Source: Spirochaetales bacterium
GTDB lineage: Bacteria > Spirochaetota > Spirochaetia > UBA9216
Length of the DNA: 64,000 bases
Assembly: GCA_016342585.1 (NCBI GenBank)
Contig: JAEINK010000017.1
Coordinates: forward strand, 1-64,000
Direction: 5' to 3'
Below, piece by piece: positions 10,198 through 20,110 of the stretch (position 1 is the first letter of the stretch; each line of letters begins with the position of its first letter). The notes beneath the pieces are model-generated. The model made no database searches. It saw nothing but the letters and a program-made list of their open reading frames with translations, and was not told the origin of the DNA. Both the position numbers and the translations under genes were made by a program.

Positions 10198-11916
10198 ATG
10201 CTTAAACCTCTTCTACCCCATCGGTTTCTAATACGCATATTTCTATCTCTACTCCTGACAGGACTTGTTCAGGTGATTCTTCTTGGCACCTTTACCATCC
10301 TGTTCTCCACCCGACTTATTGAAGACACCTACAGGGACCAGTCGGCAGGAAGGATGGAGTTACTCGTAAGTAAGGTGAATACAATAATATCTGCCTATAG
10401 AGAAACGGAGCTTCGCTTATCAAGGAATACTCATATATTAGATTCCCTCTTTTCTACGGAAGAACCCGCCAAAGAAGAACTATCCCTGCTGTATCATAAT
10501 CTCTATAAAGAGCTCTCCGGCAGGATTGATGATGCTTCAGTTCATCTGGTTTCTGCAGAGGGAGATAGAATATACTCGACTCATGTTGTTCCGGCAATTT
10601 ATAACCCGAATTCTTCGGAACAATATCTGAGTACATATCTGAAACTTAAACAAAACAGGGAAACCTTTCCCATGGTAGACAGCTTTGTAAGCCCCAAAGG
10701 AGATAGAGTCGCCATTTCTCTTTTCCATCTTTTAGAATCTGAGAATGGGAGGAAAGGGTATATCATCACCGATTTAAACACGGAACCACTGGGCAAAGCA
10801 CTGGAAATCAACAATGCAGGTTTTTTCACAGATATCTACCTGCTTGATAATATCAACTATAAATTTGTCAGTCTTTTTCGAGAGGGAGTCTATGGAAACT
10901 TCTCGGAGCTGGGTTGGCAGGTACCAAAAGGTGATTCCGGTGTTTTTACAAAAGACGGTATCCTGGTGGCCTATAATTCCCTCTATCCTGAAGAATTAAC
11001 CCTGGCAGGAACTCTCCGTTATGGAACTGTCACAACAAACCTGTCATTCCTCACAAGAATGATCTTCATCATTTCCGTGGTTGGTCTGATACTTTCATCA
11101 CTGGTGGCCTATGCTCTGGCAAAAAGGATTACCCACCCTGTAACACTCCTTGTGGGTGCCATGAAAAAAATGGAAACCGGGGATCTCTCTGTTCAGGTTG
11201 AGGATTTCAATGAGGATGAATTTGAAATTCTTTTTCATGGTTTTAACCAAATGGCTTCCAGAATCAAATCCCTGATGGAGGCCAGAGTTGAAAAGGAGAA
11301 GGCTCTGAGCACAGCCGAACGCCATGCCCTGCAATCCCAGATTAATCCCCACTTCCTGTATAACACTTTGAACACAGTGAAGGCTATCTCCAAATTGCAT
11401 GGCGTAGAAGACATCACAACGATTATCACCCAGCTGGGTAAACTGCTGCGTGATTCCATTGATTCAAAAGAAGAGTTCACCACTGTTAGAGAGAGCCTGA
11501 ACCTGGTGGAAGGCTATCTCCAAATTCAAAGGATCCGTTATGGTTCCAGCTTCAATTGGGAAATTGAGGTTGATCAGGCACTGAATAATATAGAAATCCC
11601 CAGGCTGATCATTCAACCCATTGTGGAGAACTCGGTCATCCACGGACTAGAAAAACTCACAGGAAAGCGAAATATCCAGATAAAAGGAAGGTTGGATCCT
11701 CCGATGGTGACAGTCAAAGATAACGGTGCCGGTCTGACCGATGAAATCTGGCAGAGCGCCCTGAATGGGCAAAAAGGAGTGGGCCTGCAGAATGTGAATC
11801 GACGGCTGAAACTATACTATGGAGATGAAGCAGGTTTGTCTTATTCCAGGGAAGAAGATAATTCCATTGTAAAAATCCATCTAAGCTGGAAAAAAGGAGA
11901 ATCAAGTGAATCTTAA
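10198..11916 (+). CDS. YesM-type sensor histidine kinase (HAMP + His_kinase)
   Basis: Two TM segments, HAMP, ALQSQINPHFLYNTLNTV, VENSVIHGLE, DNGAGL. Confidence 0.9.
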   Translation: MLKPLLPHRFLIRIFLSLLLTGLVQVILLGTFTILFSTRLIEDTYRDQSAGRMELLVSKVNTIISAYRETELRLSRNTHILDSLFSTEEPAKEELSLLYHNLYKELSGRIDDASVHLVSAEGDRIYSTHVVPAIYNPNSSEQYLSTYLKLKQNRETFPMVDSFVSPKGDRVAISLFHLLESENGRKGYIITDLNTEPLGKALEINNAGFFTDIYLLDNINYKFVSLFREGVYGNFSELGWQVPKGDSGVFTKDGILVAYNSLYPEELTLAGTLRYGTVTTNLSFLTRMIFIISVVGLILSSLVAYALAKRITHPVTLLVGAMKKMETGDLSVQVEDFNEDEFEILFHGFNQMASRIKSLMEARVEKEKALSTAERHALQSQINPHFLYNTLNTVKAISKLHGVEDITTIITQLGKLLRDSIDSKEEFTTVRESLNLVEGYLQIQRIRYGSSFNWEIEVDQALNNIEIPRLIIQPIVENSVIHGLEKLTGKRNIQIKGRLDPPMVTVKDNGAGLTDEIWQSALNGQKGVGLQNVNRRLKLYYGDEAGLSYSREEDNSIVKIHLSWKKGESSES

Positions 11917-12733
11917 AGTCCTTGTTGTGGAGGATGAAGAATTAGTCCGGAATGAAATTGTTCTGACAACGCCCTGGGCAAGGTTCTCTTGTGAAGTGAT
12001 AGCCTCCGCAGATAACGGTCTGGTAGGTGAGAATCTCATACGTACTCTTCAACCGGACATTGTGATTACCGACATTCGTATGCCGGGACAGGATGGTATC
12101 GAAATGCTGAAAAAAATCACTCCCCCGGCAGCTCTGATCCTTACAGGACACAGTGATTTCAACTATGCCAGGCAGGCCTTACGACTGGGTGTGAAGGATT
12201 TTATCATTAAGCCAGTGGACGATGAGGAATTTTATGCCGCCCTGGATCGGGTATCAAAGGAACTCATAGCGATAAATGCAGATAGTCAAAGGATAGAAAC
12301 CAGCTCAGTCGCCCCCCCTCCTTATTCGTCTTTCAGGGAATATGTGAAACCTGAAGAGGGAGACAAGCAGGACTTCTATGTGGGAAAAGCTATCGAATAT
12401 ATAGGGGAGAACTACAGGAATGACATCTCTCTAAGAGATGCGGCGGAAAAAATCGGTATCACAGAAAGTTATTTATCGCGACTCTTTCGAATAAAAACAA
12501 ACTATTCTTTTCTGGAATATCTAAGGTTTCTCAGACTGAAAAAAGCACTGGAACTTCTAAGGGACAAAGGAAAGAGAATTAATGAAATAGGCAGAGAAAC
12601 AGGTTTCCGGGATATGAGTTACTTCAGCCGTATTTTCAGGAAATATATTGGCGTGTCTCCCCGTGTTTATCAGAATGGACTGAAGCAGAAATCTGCTCAT
12701 CCTTCAAAGGAGAAGAAATCTCCTGTTCTGTAA
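11906..12733 (+). CDS. YesN-type response regulator with AraC HTH
   Basis: REC: VLVVEDEELVRNEI, DIVITDIRMPGQDG, FIIKPVD; C-term AraC HTH GFRDMSYFSRIFRKYIGVSPRVYQ. Confidence 0.92.
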   Translation: MNLKVLVVEDEELVRNEIVLTTPWARFSCEVIASADNGLVGENLIRTLQPDIVITDIRMPGQDGIEMLKKITPPAALILTGHSDFNYARQALRLGVKDFIIKPVDDEEFYAALDRVSKELIAINADSQRIETSSVAPPPYSSFREYVKPEEGDKQDFYVGKAIEYIGENYRNDISLRDAAEKIGITESYLSRLFRIKTNYSFLEYLRFLRLKKALELLRDKGKRINEIGRETGFRDMSYFSRIFRKYIGVSPRVYQNGLKQKSAHPSKEKKSPVL

Positions 12734-12751
12734 TTTAATTCCCCGTATAAA

Positions 12752-14056
12752 CTAAAAATCGTTCAGAAGTTCCTGGGCTTTCGCTTTCAATATCGCGTGT
12801 GCCTGTACCGGTGAAATACCTGAAAGCATAACCGATTCCACAGCATCCCTAAGTAACTCCTCCATTTCCGCTCCGTTTTCTGCGGTATAAACGACTTCAG
12901 CCCGGGCAAGATCATTAACAAATATATCAGAATATGGCGTATTCCTGAAAGTATCGGATTCCATCAGCTTAATCGTTGGAGGAACTATATTCACTGATTG
13001 AAGATACTCTTCGTCGTGGCTCATCATATAACTGATAAATTTCCAGGCCATTTTAATATCTTTGTCTGTATTCTGTGCATTGACCATGTAGTACTGCCCG
13101 TAATATGAACTGGCAACATCCTTTACAGCATTCTCAAAACTGGGAAAGGGAACAACCATCCAGTCTCCACTTTCATAGAATTCCGGGTTATCACTTCGGA
13201 TACGGGCGGCCTGATAAAGGCCGGAAAGACACATTCCTATTTCATTATCGTCCATGTTAAACAGTTTTCTACCATTTTTATATGTAGGGGAACCAAGATT
13301 CCGACCGCTCGGCCCCCAGTCCTGCATATATGTTAGAAAATTTATCCAGGCATCATCGCCGATAATAGCGGTTTGACCATCATCACTGACCAGTTGTCCA
13401 CCTAATTGTTCTACCATGGGAATTATAGAGATCAAATAATAAGGATATCGAAAATCGAACCCCCTGCGGGTTATAGTCTGACCGTCCCGGAGTGTAAGTA
13501 TTTCAGAAATGTCAGCGACCTCCTCCCAGGTACGAGGATAGTCTTTTTCAGCATCAAGTCCGGCATCAGTAAAAACCCTCTTATTCAGGTATATTGCCCA
13601 GTTATTCAGCTCAAGGGGTATACCATAAATATCCCCCTCTGCGATAACAGAATCAAGAAAGCCATCAATATACTGGGCCGTCATATCATCAGCGTCGGTA
13701 TAACCGGCGGCAGCATAATCAACCGGAGCGACTCTGCGATTTATGATATATGAATAAGCCTGTTCAATTTGCATATTAAAGATATCCGGTCCTGCATTGG
13801 CGGCAAATGCAGTCAGGACCAGATCAAAGATCTTTTCGGATGAATAAGTTATCCTGTTAATAATAACATCTGGATTAGCCGCCATGAATTCTTCCGCATA
13901 CCTGTTTTCTATGGCATCCCGGTTCAAATCCTCATGCGTCCAGAATTCAAGGGTAATCGTATTGATGTCCGCCGGCTCTTCATCCCGGCCGGAGGCAAAG
14001 AGAAGCCCCGGCAGAATCATAAAAGAAGCTGCCAGGAACAAAAATGTATTCTTCAT
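12752..14056 (-). CDS. Extracellular solute-binding protein (sugar ABC type)
   Basis: Signal peptide, LEFWTHEDLNRDAIENRYAEEFMAANPDVIINRITY, GPDIFNMQ. Confidence 0.88.
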   Translation of the reverse strand: MKNTFLFLAASFMILPGLLFASGRDEEPADINTITLEFWTHEDLNRDAIENRYAEEFMAANPDVIINRITYSSEKIFDLVLTAFAANAGPDIFNMQIEQAYSYIINRRVAPVDYAAAGYTDADDMTAQYIDGFLDSVIAEGDIYGIPLELNNWAIYLNKRVFTDAGLDAEKDYPRTWEEVADISEILTLRDGQTITRRGFDFRYPYYLISIIPMVEQLGGQLVSDDGQTAIIGDDAWINFLTYMQDWGPSGRNLGSPTYKNGRKLFNMDDNEIGMCLSGLYQAARIRSDNPEFYESGDWMVVPFPSFENAVKDVASSYYGQYYMVNAQNTDKDIKMAWKFISYMMSHDEEYLQSVNIVPPTIKLMESDTFRNTPYSDIFVNDLARAEVVYTAENGAEMEELLRDAVESVMLSGISPVQAHAILKAKAQELLNDF

Positions 14057-14074
14057 TTCCTTTATCCCATCCTA

Positions 14075-14095
14075 ATTGTATAGCCATTATACAAT
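14075..14095. promoter_or_regulatory. Perfect inverted repeat ATTGTATA-GCCAT-TATACAAT upstream of the solute-binding protein gene
   Basis: 8-bp perfect arms, 5-nt spacer, 18 nt upstream of the start codon. Confidence 0.45.
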
Positions 14096-14166
14096 GCAAT
14101 CAGGCAGGATGCATGAATCAATTTTTATAAGAGTACCATTTTTTCAGTATCTACCACCTCTTTAGC

Positions 14167-14778
14167 TTAATTCACCACTTCAAAGGCCTTCTGCTCAAGC
14201 TCCCTCTGCAGAATATCAGGATTAGTCAAATGGATGGTTTCAAACCCTATTTTGCCGGCAGCCTCAATATTAATGGCTGTGTCATCTATAAAAAGCGACT
14301 CCTCAGGAATTACCTTATATTTTTCGATAAGACGATGGTATATATCCTTATCCGGTTTTAACATTTTCTCTTCAGCCGAAACAATCCCGCCACTGAACAC
14401 CTTGAAGAACTCATATTTATCAATAATATGACTGTAAATTCCCAAATGAATGTTTGAAAGATAAAAAAGGGTGTACCCCCCCTGGCGGTGAAGATTATTC
14501 AATATTTCAACAGTGCTCTCAATCGGTGTAAAGATACTGTAGAAATCCCCCATCACCTCTCTAAGGATATCTTCTTTTTCAGGATTTCTCTCAAGAAAAA
14601 TATTCAGGGCCTCTGCTTCAGAAATGGTACCTCTATCAAGCTCAATCCATTCATCTGTATCAAATATTGCGGAAAAAAGAAAAGATGCATCTTCATCAGA
14701 ATATTTATTACCTAAATACTCTTTGGGATTAAAATTCAACAGTACATTTCCGATATCAAAGATTATATTCTTTATCAC
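14167..14778 (-). CDS. HAD-IA family phosphatase (YihX-like)
   Basis: IIFDIGNVLLNFNP, YLSNIH, SAEEKMLKPDKDIYHRLI, FIDDTAINIEAA. Confidence 0.85.
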   Translation of the reverse strand: MIKNIIFDIGNVLLNFNPKEYLGNKYSDEDASFLFSAIFDTDEWIELDRGTISEAEALNIFLERNPEKEDILREVMGDFYSIFTPIESTVEILNNLHRQGGYTLFYLSNIHLGIYSHIIDKYEFFKVFSGGIVSAEEKMLKPDKDIYHRLIEKYKVIPEESLFIDDTAINIEAAGKIGFETIHLTNPDILQRELEQKAFEVVN

Positions 14779-14862
14779 TCTAATTACCTTCCTGGAGTAT
14801 TTACTATATTGGGATCGCTTTTCCTATTCCGGCGTCCTTTTGACTTTATCGAAACAAATTGA

Positions 14863-16530
14863 TCAGCCTGCAATTGTTTCTTTTCCTACACCTAAAAACT
14901 TATTTACAATAAACAGTGCCAGACCTGTCGACACCAGCAGTATGGTAGCCAGAGCCGAGGCTGTCCCGAACAATCCATCTAGGACACTTAAATATATTCG
15001 TACCGGCATGGTCATCGTTTTTCCGACATATAAGACAATTGAGGAAGATAACTCGTTTACCGCAGTTACCCAGCTCATGATGGCTCCCGAGATAATACCG
15101 GGGATCATCAGAGGAAGAGTAACCTTGCGAAAAGTTCTTCCCGGAGGCGACCCAAGATTGATCCCGGCCTCTTCCAGTGCAGGATCTATCTGCTTAAGAA
15201 TCGAGGCACTGGATCTGATTGAATAGGGAAGCCGACGGATAAAATAGGCCATGATGATAATTGCCGCAGTTCCCGCCATATAAATAGGTTTACCATTGAA
15301 AGCGACAATAAAACCAATACCTAAAACAGTTCCCGGAATTATATAGGGGATCATGAGGAGCGGATCAAGTAACTTTGCCGGAAGGTTTTTCTTTCTTGAC
15401 ATTACGAATCCCAGAAGAGTTCCCACAATAACAATTAAAATTACAGCAGTTACAGAAAAAAGCAGACTGTTGGTTATGGTCTTCGGAACATCGTGGAAGA
15501 TTTTCTGATAACTCTGCAAACTGAATCCCGGATGAAAAACAGGTCCTTTTGTTTTTCGAAATGAGTATATGACCACCACAACCAGAGGGAGAGTACTGAC
15601 AGCAACAATCAGGTAGCTGATAAGGTGTGCACCAATGTTTGCCAACCCGTGCAGAGATTTGACTTCCTGCTTATTCAGCATGGTACTGGAATATTTTCTT
15701 CGGGAAGATGCATATCTTTGAAAAAAGATAACCAGTGTAGAAACCAGAATAAGAAGAATACTTACCGTGGAAGCAAGCCCCGGGTTTTCCCCTACTTCAC
15801 TTGTAAAAAGATTGTATGCCATGGTGGGCAATACATGAAAATTTCTTCCTATTATCATGGGAGTACCAAAATTCGCAAGAGACATCATAAAAGCCATAAG
15901 GCCGCCGGCACTTACCGAAGGAAGAACCAGGGGCAGTGTTACCCTGAAGAATCGCGTTATACTGTTAGCACCCAGATTTTCTGCAGCTTCTTCCAGGGAT
16001 CGGTCTACAGCAGTTAAGGCTCCGGATGTCAGAAGAAATACAAAGGGATAGTACTGAAGTGAATATACCAGTATTATTCCCCCCGGACCGAAGATTGTAG
16101 GAAAGTTAATCCCGAAAGAAAGAAAAAACTGACGTAGAAAACCATTATTTCCCATCATGATTATCCAGGAATATGCACCAATAAAGGGAGGTGCCAGAAG
16201 GGATAATACGGCGAAGGTTGCCAAAAGTGTTTTTCCGTAAATCTTAAACCTGGAGGTAAAATATGCCAGAGGGACACCCAAAAGAAGGGCCCCCAAAGTC
16301 CCCCCGACAGCTACAATCAGACTGTTGGAGATTGCACGATAATAATAAATCTTGGAAAAAAATTCTTTATAATTGGCTAAAGATAAATTCCCTGTTTCAT
16401 TACTGATAAAACTTGCCTTGAAAATATTAAAAAGTGGATAGATAAGAAGAACAATTACGATTAAGTAACCAAAAATCGTCACCAGAGTCCAGAAGTCAAA
16501 TTTTCCGGAACGGAGTCTTTTTATGTTCAT
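14863..16530 (-). CDS. ABC transporter permease, two fused BPD_transp_1 domains (AfuB/FbpB/PhnV type)
   Basis: Two permease EAA-type regions (EEAAENLGANSITRFFRVTLPL; EEAGINLGSPPGRTFRKVTLPL). Confidence 0.9.
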   Translation of the reverse strand: MNIKRLRSGKFDFWTLVTIFGYLIVIVLLIYPLFNIFKASFISNETGNLSLANYKEFFSKIYYYRAISNSLIVAVGGTLGALLLGVPLAYFTSRFKIYGKTLLATFAVLSLLAPPFIGAYSWIIMMGNNGFLRQFFLSFGINFPTIFGPGGIILVYSLQYYPFVFLLTSGALTAVDRSLEEAAENLGANSITRFFRVTLPLVLPSVSAGGLMAFMMSLANFGTPMIIGRNFHVLPTMAYNLFTSEVGENPGLASTVSILLILVSTLVIFFQRYASSRRKYSSTMLNKQEVKSLHGLANIGAHLISYLIVAVSTLPLVVVVIYSFRKTKGPVFHPGFSLQSYQKIFHDVPKTITNSLLFSVTAVILIVIVGTLLGFVMSRKKNLPAKLLDPLLMIPYIIPGTVLGIGFIVAFNGKPIYMAGTAAIIIMAYFIRRLPYSIRSSASILKQIDPALEEAGINLGSPPGRTFRKVTLPLMIPGIISGAIMSWVTAVNELSSSIVLYVGKTMTMPVRIYLSVLDGLFGTASALATILLVSTGLALFIVNKFLGVGKETIAG

Positions 16531-17627
16531 ATCCGTACTCCCGTGTCCTTATCAAAATTTAAAATGGCATCTACAGGTATTTTAACAAAGACAGAGGTTC
16601 CAGTGGGCATCAGTGCTTCACTTTGAGGTTTATGCCTTTCAACGATTAATTTCTGATTATCACCGCAATTAACGGTATATCTGATGAGAGAACCGACAAA
16701 CGAGCTTTTCTCAATTACGCCAGGTAGACTTGAAAAATCATTATTGGATATTTCTTCTTTAACAATGCTCAGGTTCTCCGGTCGGACGGCCAGAGAGATT
16801 TTCTTCAGGGGGATATCGGAATCCGCTGTCCTGATTTTATGGTTATTTACCATGATAACAACTGAATTGTCACCTGAATCTATCACATCTCCCTCAAGAA
16901 AATTCATATCCCCCACAAATGATGCAACAAAGGTATTCACGGGATTCTTATAGATCTCCCAGGGAGTACCGACCTGCTGAATCACTCCACCGCTCATAAC
17001 AGCAATTTTATCGGAAATGGCCAGAGCCTCTTCCTGATCGTGGGTAACATATATGGTTGTAATCCCCAGCTGTTTCTGCATATTGCGGATTTCATCTCTC
17101 ATATCAACTCTTAACTTAGCATCCAGATTCGACAGAGGTTCATCCATCAAAAGGACCTTGGGTTCAATGACCATGGCACGGGCTAACCCAACCCTTTGCT
17201 GCTGCCCACCGCTTAACTGGTCAGGAGTACGAGTTTCATATCCGGTCAACTGGACCTGTGCCAATGCATTCGCCACTTTAATCCTGGTTTCTTCAGCGCC
17301 CAATTTCCTTGTCTTCAAACCAAAAGCTACATTTTCATAAACAGTCATATGTGGGAAAACAGCATAATTCTGAAAGACCATCCCTGTATCCCTTTTATAG
17401 GCGGGGATATCATCGATTATCTGATCTGAAACACTGATGTGCCCGGAATCCTGCCTATAAAACCCTGCAATTGTTCTTAGCAGGGTAGTTTTCCCACAGC
17501 CTGAGGGACCAAGAAGAGTAAAAAAATCACCGGTTTCTATTTTCTGATTAACATCTATTAATGCTTTGACACCTGGAAAGGTTTTGCTGATCCCCTCCAA
17601 CACTATTGAAGCCATCTGCTCCTCCAC
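16527..17627 (-). CDS. ABC transporter ATP-binding protein (AfuC/FbpC/PotA type)
   Basis: GPSGCGKTTLLRTIAGF, LSGGQQQRVGLARAM, LLMDEPLSNLDAKLR, TOBE-like C-terminus. Confidence 0.93.
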   Translation of the reverse strand: MEEQMASIVLEGISKTFPGVKALIDVNQKIETGDFFTLLGPSGCGKTTLLRTIAGFYRQDSGHISVSDQIIDDIPAYKRDTGMVFQNYAVFPHMTVYENVAFGLKTRKLGAEETRIKVANALAQVQLTGYETRTPDQLSGGQQQRVGLARAMVIEPKVLLMDEPLSNLDAKLRVDMRDEIRNMQKQLGITTIYVTHDQEEALAISDKIAVMSGGVIQQVGTPWEIYKNPVNTFVASFVGDMNFLEGDVIDSGDNSVVIMVNNHKIRTADSDIPLKKISLAVRPENLSIVKEEISNNDFSSLPGVIEKSSFVGSLIRYTVNCGDNQKLIVERHKPQSEALMPTGTSVFVKIPVDAILNFDKDTGVRI

Positions 17628-17641
17628 TGGAATATAATTAG

Positions 17642-17672
17642 AAATACGATCCCAGGTGCTGGGATCGTATTT
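17642..17672 (-). promoter_or_regulatory. Intercistronic stem-loop between solute-binding protein and ATPase genes
   Basis: AAATACGATCCCA-GGTGC-TGGGATCGTATTT, 13-bp perfect stem, 5-nt loop. Confidence 0.75.
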
Positions 17673-17681
17673 GAATACTGA

Positions 17682-18677
17682 TTAGAGACCAAGTTCCTGA
17701 ACGATTTCTGTCCACTTGGCTACGAAATCCTGCTTGCTGCTGGCAGACCATGCAAAATCGTAGGGTACGGTATTAATGTCACTCATTGGGGGAAGGTCCG
17801 GTGATATGGCACTATCTGTTCGAACAGGCCGTCTGCCCATCTTTTCTACCAGGAAGTCCTGAGTTTCCTTGGAGAGTGCCCAATCGATAAATGCCTTTGC
17901 CGCATCCGGATTAGGTCCGTCTTTTACCATGGCAATCCCATCGGGAGCTGCTGTTGTTCCATCTTCAGGGTATACGATCTTTACAGGTCCACCGCCTTCT
18001 ACATAAAGATATGCATTATCTTCCAGGGTTAGACCGACAGCGGCTTCGCCATCGTTAACAAATCTGGAGACAGCAGAAGAGCTGCCGGATAATACAAAAT
18101 TCCCTAAAATGTCTTTATAAACATCCCAGCCATTGTTCTTATATATGTTAAGTACTGTTGCGAGCTGCATGTAAGATGAACCTGATTTATCTGCTCGTGC
18201 AGAGGAGATCATCCCTTTCAGTCTTGGATCACTCAGGTCAGTCCACTTCCTAGGTGTCATAGAATCAGAAATGAGGTCTGTATTCACTATAAAAACCATG
18301 ACAATACCTGTATACGGAAGCCAGTTAGTACCGACTTTGAAGACATCTTCAACTTTGTCCCAGCCCTCGGGTTCATAATTTTGAAGAAGAGCAGAATTTG
18401 CTTCGAGTTGCTCACCACCGATACTCCAGATTACATCACACTGAGGATTTCCCTGTTCAGCTTTCACCCTCGCGATTACATCACTGGACCCCATCTTTAC
18501 AACTTCTGCCTTAATACCAGTAGCAGCTTCAAAACGAGGAACAAGTGCATCTATAATCTCCTGATTATGTGCGGAGTATAAAACGACACTCTGCTCATCG
18601 GACTCAGCTTCTCCAGTAGCAAAGACACTGAAAGATACCACCAGTAATAGTAGAACCACTAAAATTTTCCCTTTCAT
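17682..18677 (-). CDS. ABC transporter substrate-binding protein (AfuA/FbpA/PhnS-like)
   Basis: Signal peptide, VVLYSAHNQEIIDALVPRFEAATGIKAEVV, GLTLEDNAYLYVEGGGPVKIVYPEDGT. Confidence 0.88.
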   Translation of the reverse strand: MKGKILVVLLLLVVSFSVFATGEAESDEQSVVLYSAHNQEIIDALVPRFEAATGIKAEVVKMGSSDVIARVKAEQGNPQCDVIWSIGGEQLEANSALLQNYEPEGWDKVEDVFKVGTNWLPYTGIVMVFIVNTDLISDSMTPRKWTDLSDPRLKGMISSARADKSGSSYMQLATVLNIYKNNGWDVYKDILGNFVLSGSSSAVSRFVNDGEAAVGLTLEDNAYLYVEGGGPVKIVYPEDGTTAAPDGIAMVKDGPNPDAAKAFIDWALSKETQDFLVEKMGRRPVRTDSAISPDLPPMSDINTVPYDFAWSASSKQDFVAKWTEIVQELGL

Positions 18678-18875
18678 GGGAACCTCCTGAAAATATTTTT
18701 TTACCGCTCAATAATGAACGATATATAAACCAATTTTAAACATCTAATAAATATATATAAATCCATATTCCAGTTAGCCCAATGAAAGCATAACCTGTAT
18801 TCTCTTTCTTATCTAAAATTCATTATATAATGCTATTTGTTCGATCACTATGAGTCAAATTTTCAAAAACTATGA

Positions 18876-19020
18876 CGATTTTGATATTATTCGGACCTCA
18901 TGGATACCAGGGCCGGGTCGGGGGGTCATATGGACAAAAAGATGGTTCTCTACATTTACAGAAGATGAAAACTAAGATGAACACGGGATGGATTTTAAGG
19001 ATACGAACCTTTAATCAGAT
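18876..19020 (+). pseudogene. Internally deleted remnant of a NUDIX hydrolase gene related to the one at 9542-10099
   Basis: catggataccagggccgggtcggggggtcatatgga resembles catggatacctgggcctggacgggggggcatatgga (about 9739-9775); gaagatgaaaactaagatg...ttaaggatacgaac resembles gaagatgaaaactcagatg...taaaggatatcaac (about 9985-10033). Confidence 0.75.
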
Positions 19021-19042
19021 CCGAAAATTGGAATTCAGACGA

Positions 19043-20110
19043 TTACTGTTCCTGGATGGATTTGATTAGTTTAATGTCGTATGCTGGTATTTTGATTTCA
19101 TCTTCAATTATGGAAGCATTGAAGATATCAAAACTTCTTTTTTCAAGCTCAACTATTTTTTCAGTGCTGGAATAATTGAGGATTGCCACCACATCCTCAT
19201 TGGGGCATTGTAACTCAAATATTTCAACATTTTCAGGCATCTCCTTAATTCGACGATTTATAAGCCCTGAGTTTATAAGGAAAATAGACATTTCTTTTGC
19301 TTCAAAGAGTGTACCCAAATAAAGACAACACCCATCATTTTTTTTCTTTATAGTTGCAGCAGCCTTCCCGGAATACCATATTCCCTGATACGTTAATAAA
19401 ATATCAGTTCCTATTTCAGGATCTATAATATCGGCTATTCCTGCTACTTTGACCTTATCCAGGTTACATCCGGAGACTGAAACCTTGGAATTCTGACGAG
19501 ATCCTACAGGATCATAGTCATTTATGCATATTCCCGCTAAATCCTGAAAGACCCCCGGCAGAGACTGATTGACGACTGAATTATCACGCTCTTTCACACC
19601 GCTTCGGGGACCTAAAATTACTTTACCACCATTTTCTATATATGTTCTCAAACGTCTTGAAATATCTTCATCAGCAACAAACTGAGAAGGAAACACAATA
19701 AGTTCATATTTTTCAAAATTTCCAGAAGAAGAGACAATATCCAACGTATGCCCTAATAACCGGAAGGCTTCAGTAAACAGTTTTGCAATACCGATATATG
19801 AAAATCCCTGTAACGATTGAGGCTGATGTTCAAGAGCCCAAAGACTATCAATATCATAAATAATTGCGATCCTGGAATTGATTTCTGCATTTTCCAAAAT
19901 ATTTTGAACTTTAGACAACTCACTTGAAAAATGTAGTAATTCTTTATATCTATTTGCAGGATTCCCATGATGAGGTATTAATCCATGCCAGAATTGTTCG
20001 GTACCATAACGAGGAGTGCGCCATCGGAAAAAACAGATTTTATCCCCCCCCAGCAAAACTGATTGCCAGGCCCATAACTTCATCACACCATAGGGAAAGC
20101 GGTTATAAAT
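19043..20110 (-). pseudogene. N-terminally truncated GH42 beta-galactosidase (C-terminal part only)
   Basis: NRFPYGVMKLWAWQSVLLGGDKICFFRWRTPRYGTEQFWHGLIPHHG is GH42 internal sequence; the catalytic N-terminus is absent and homology begins at the stop codon of the next gene. Confidence 0.75.
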
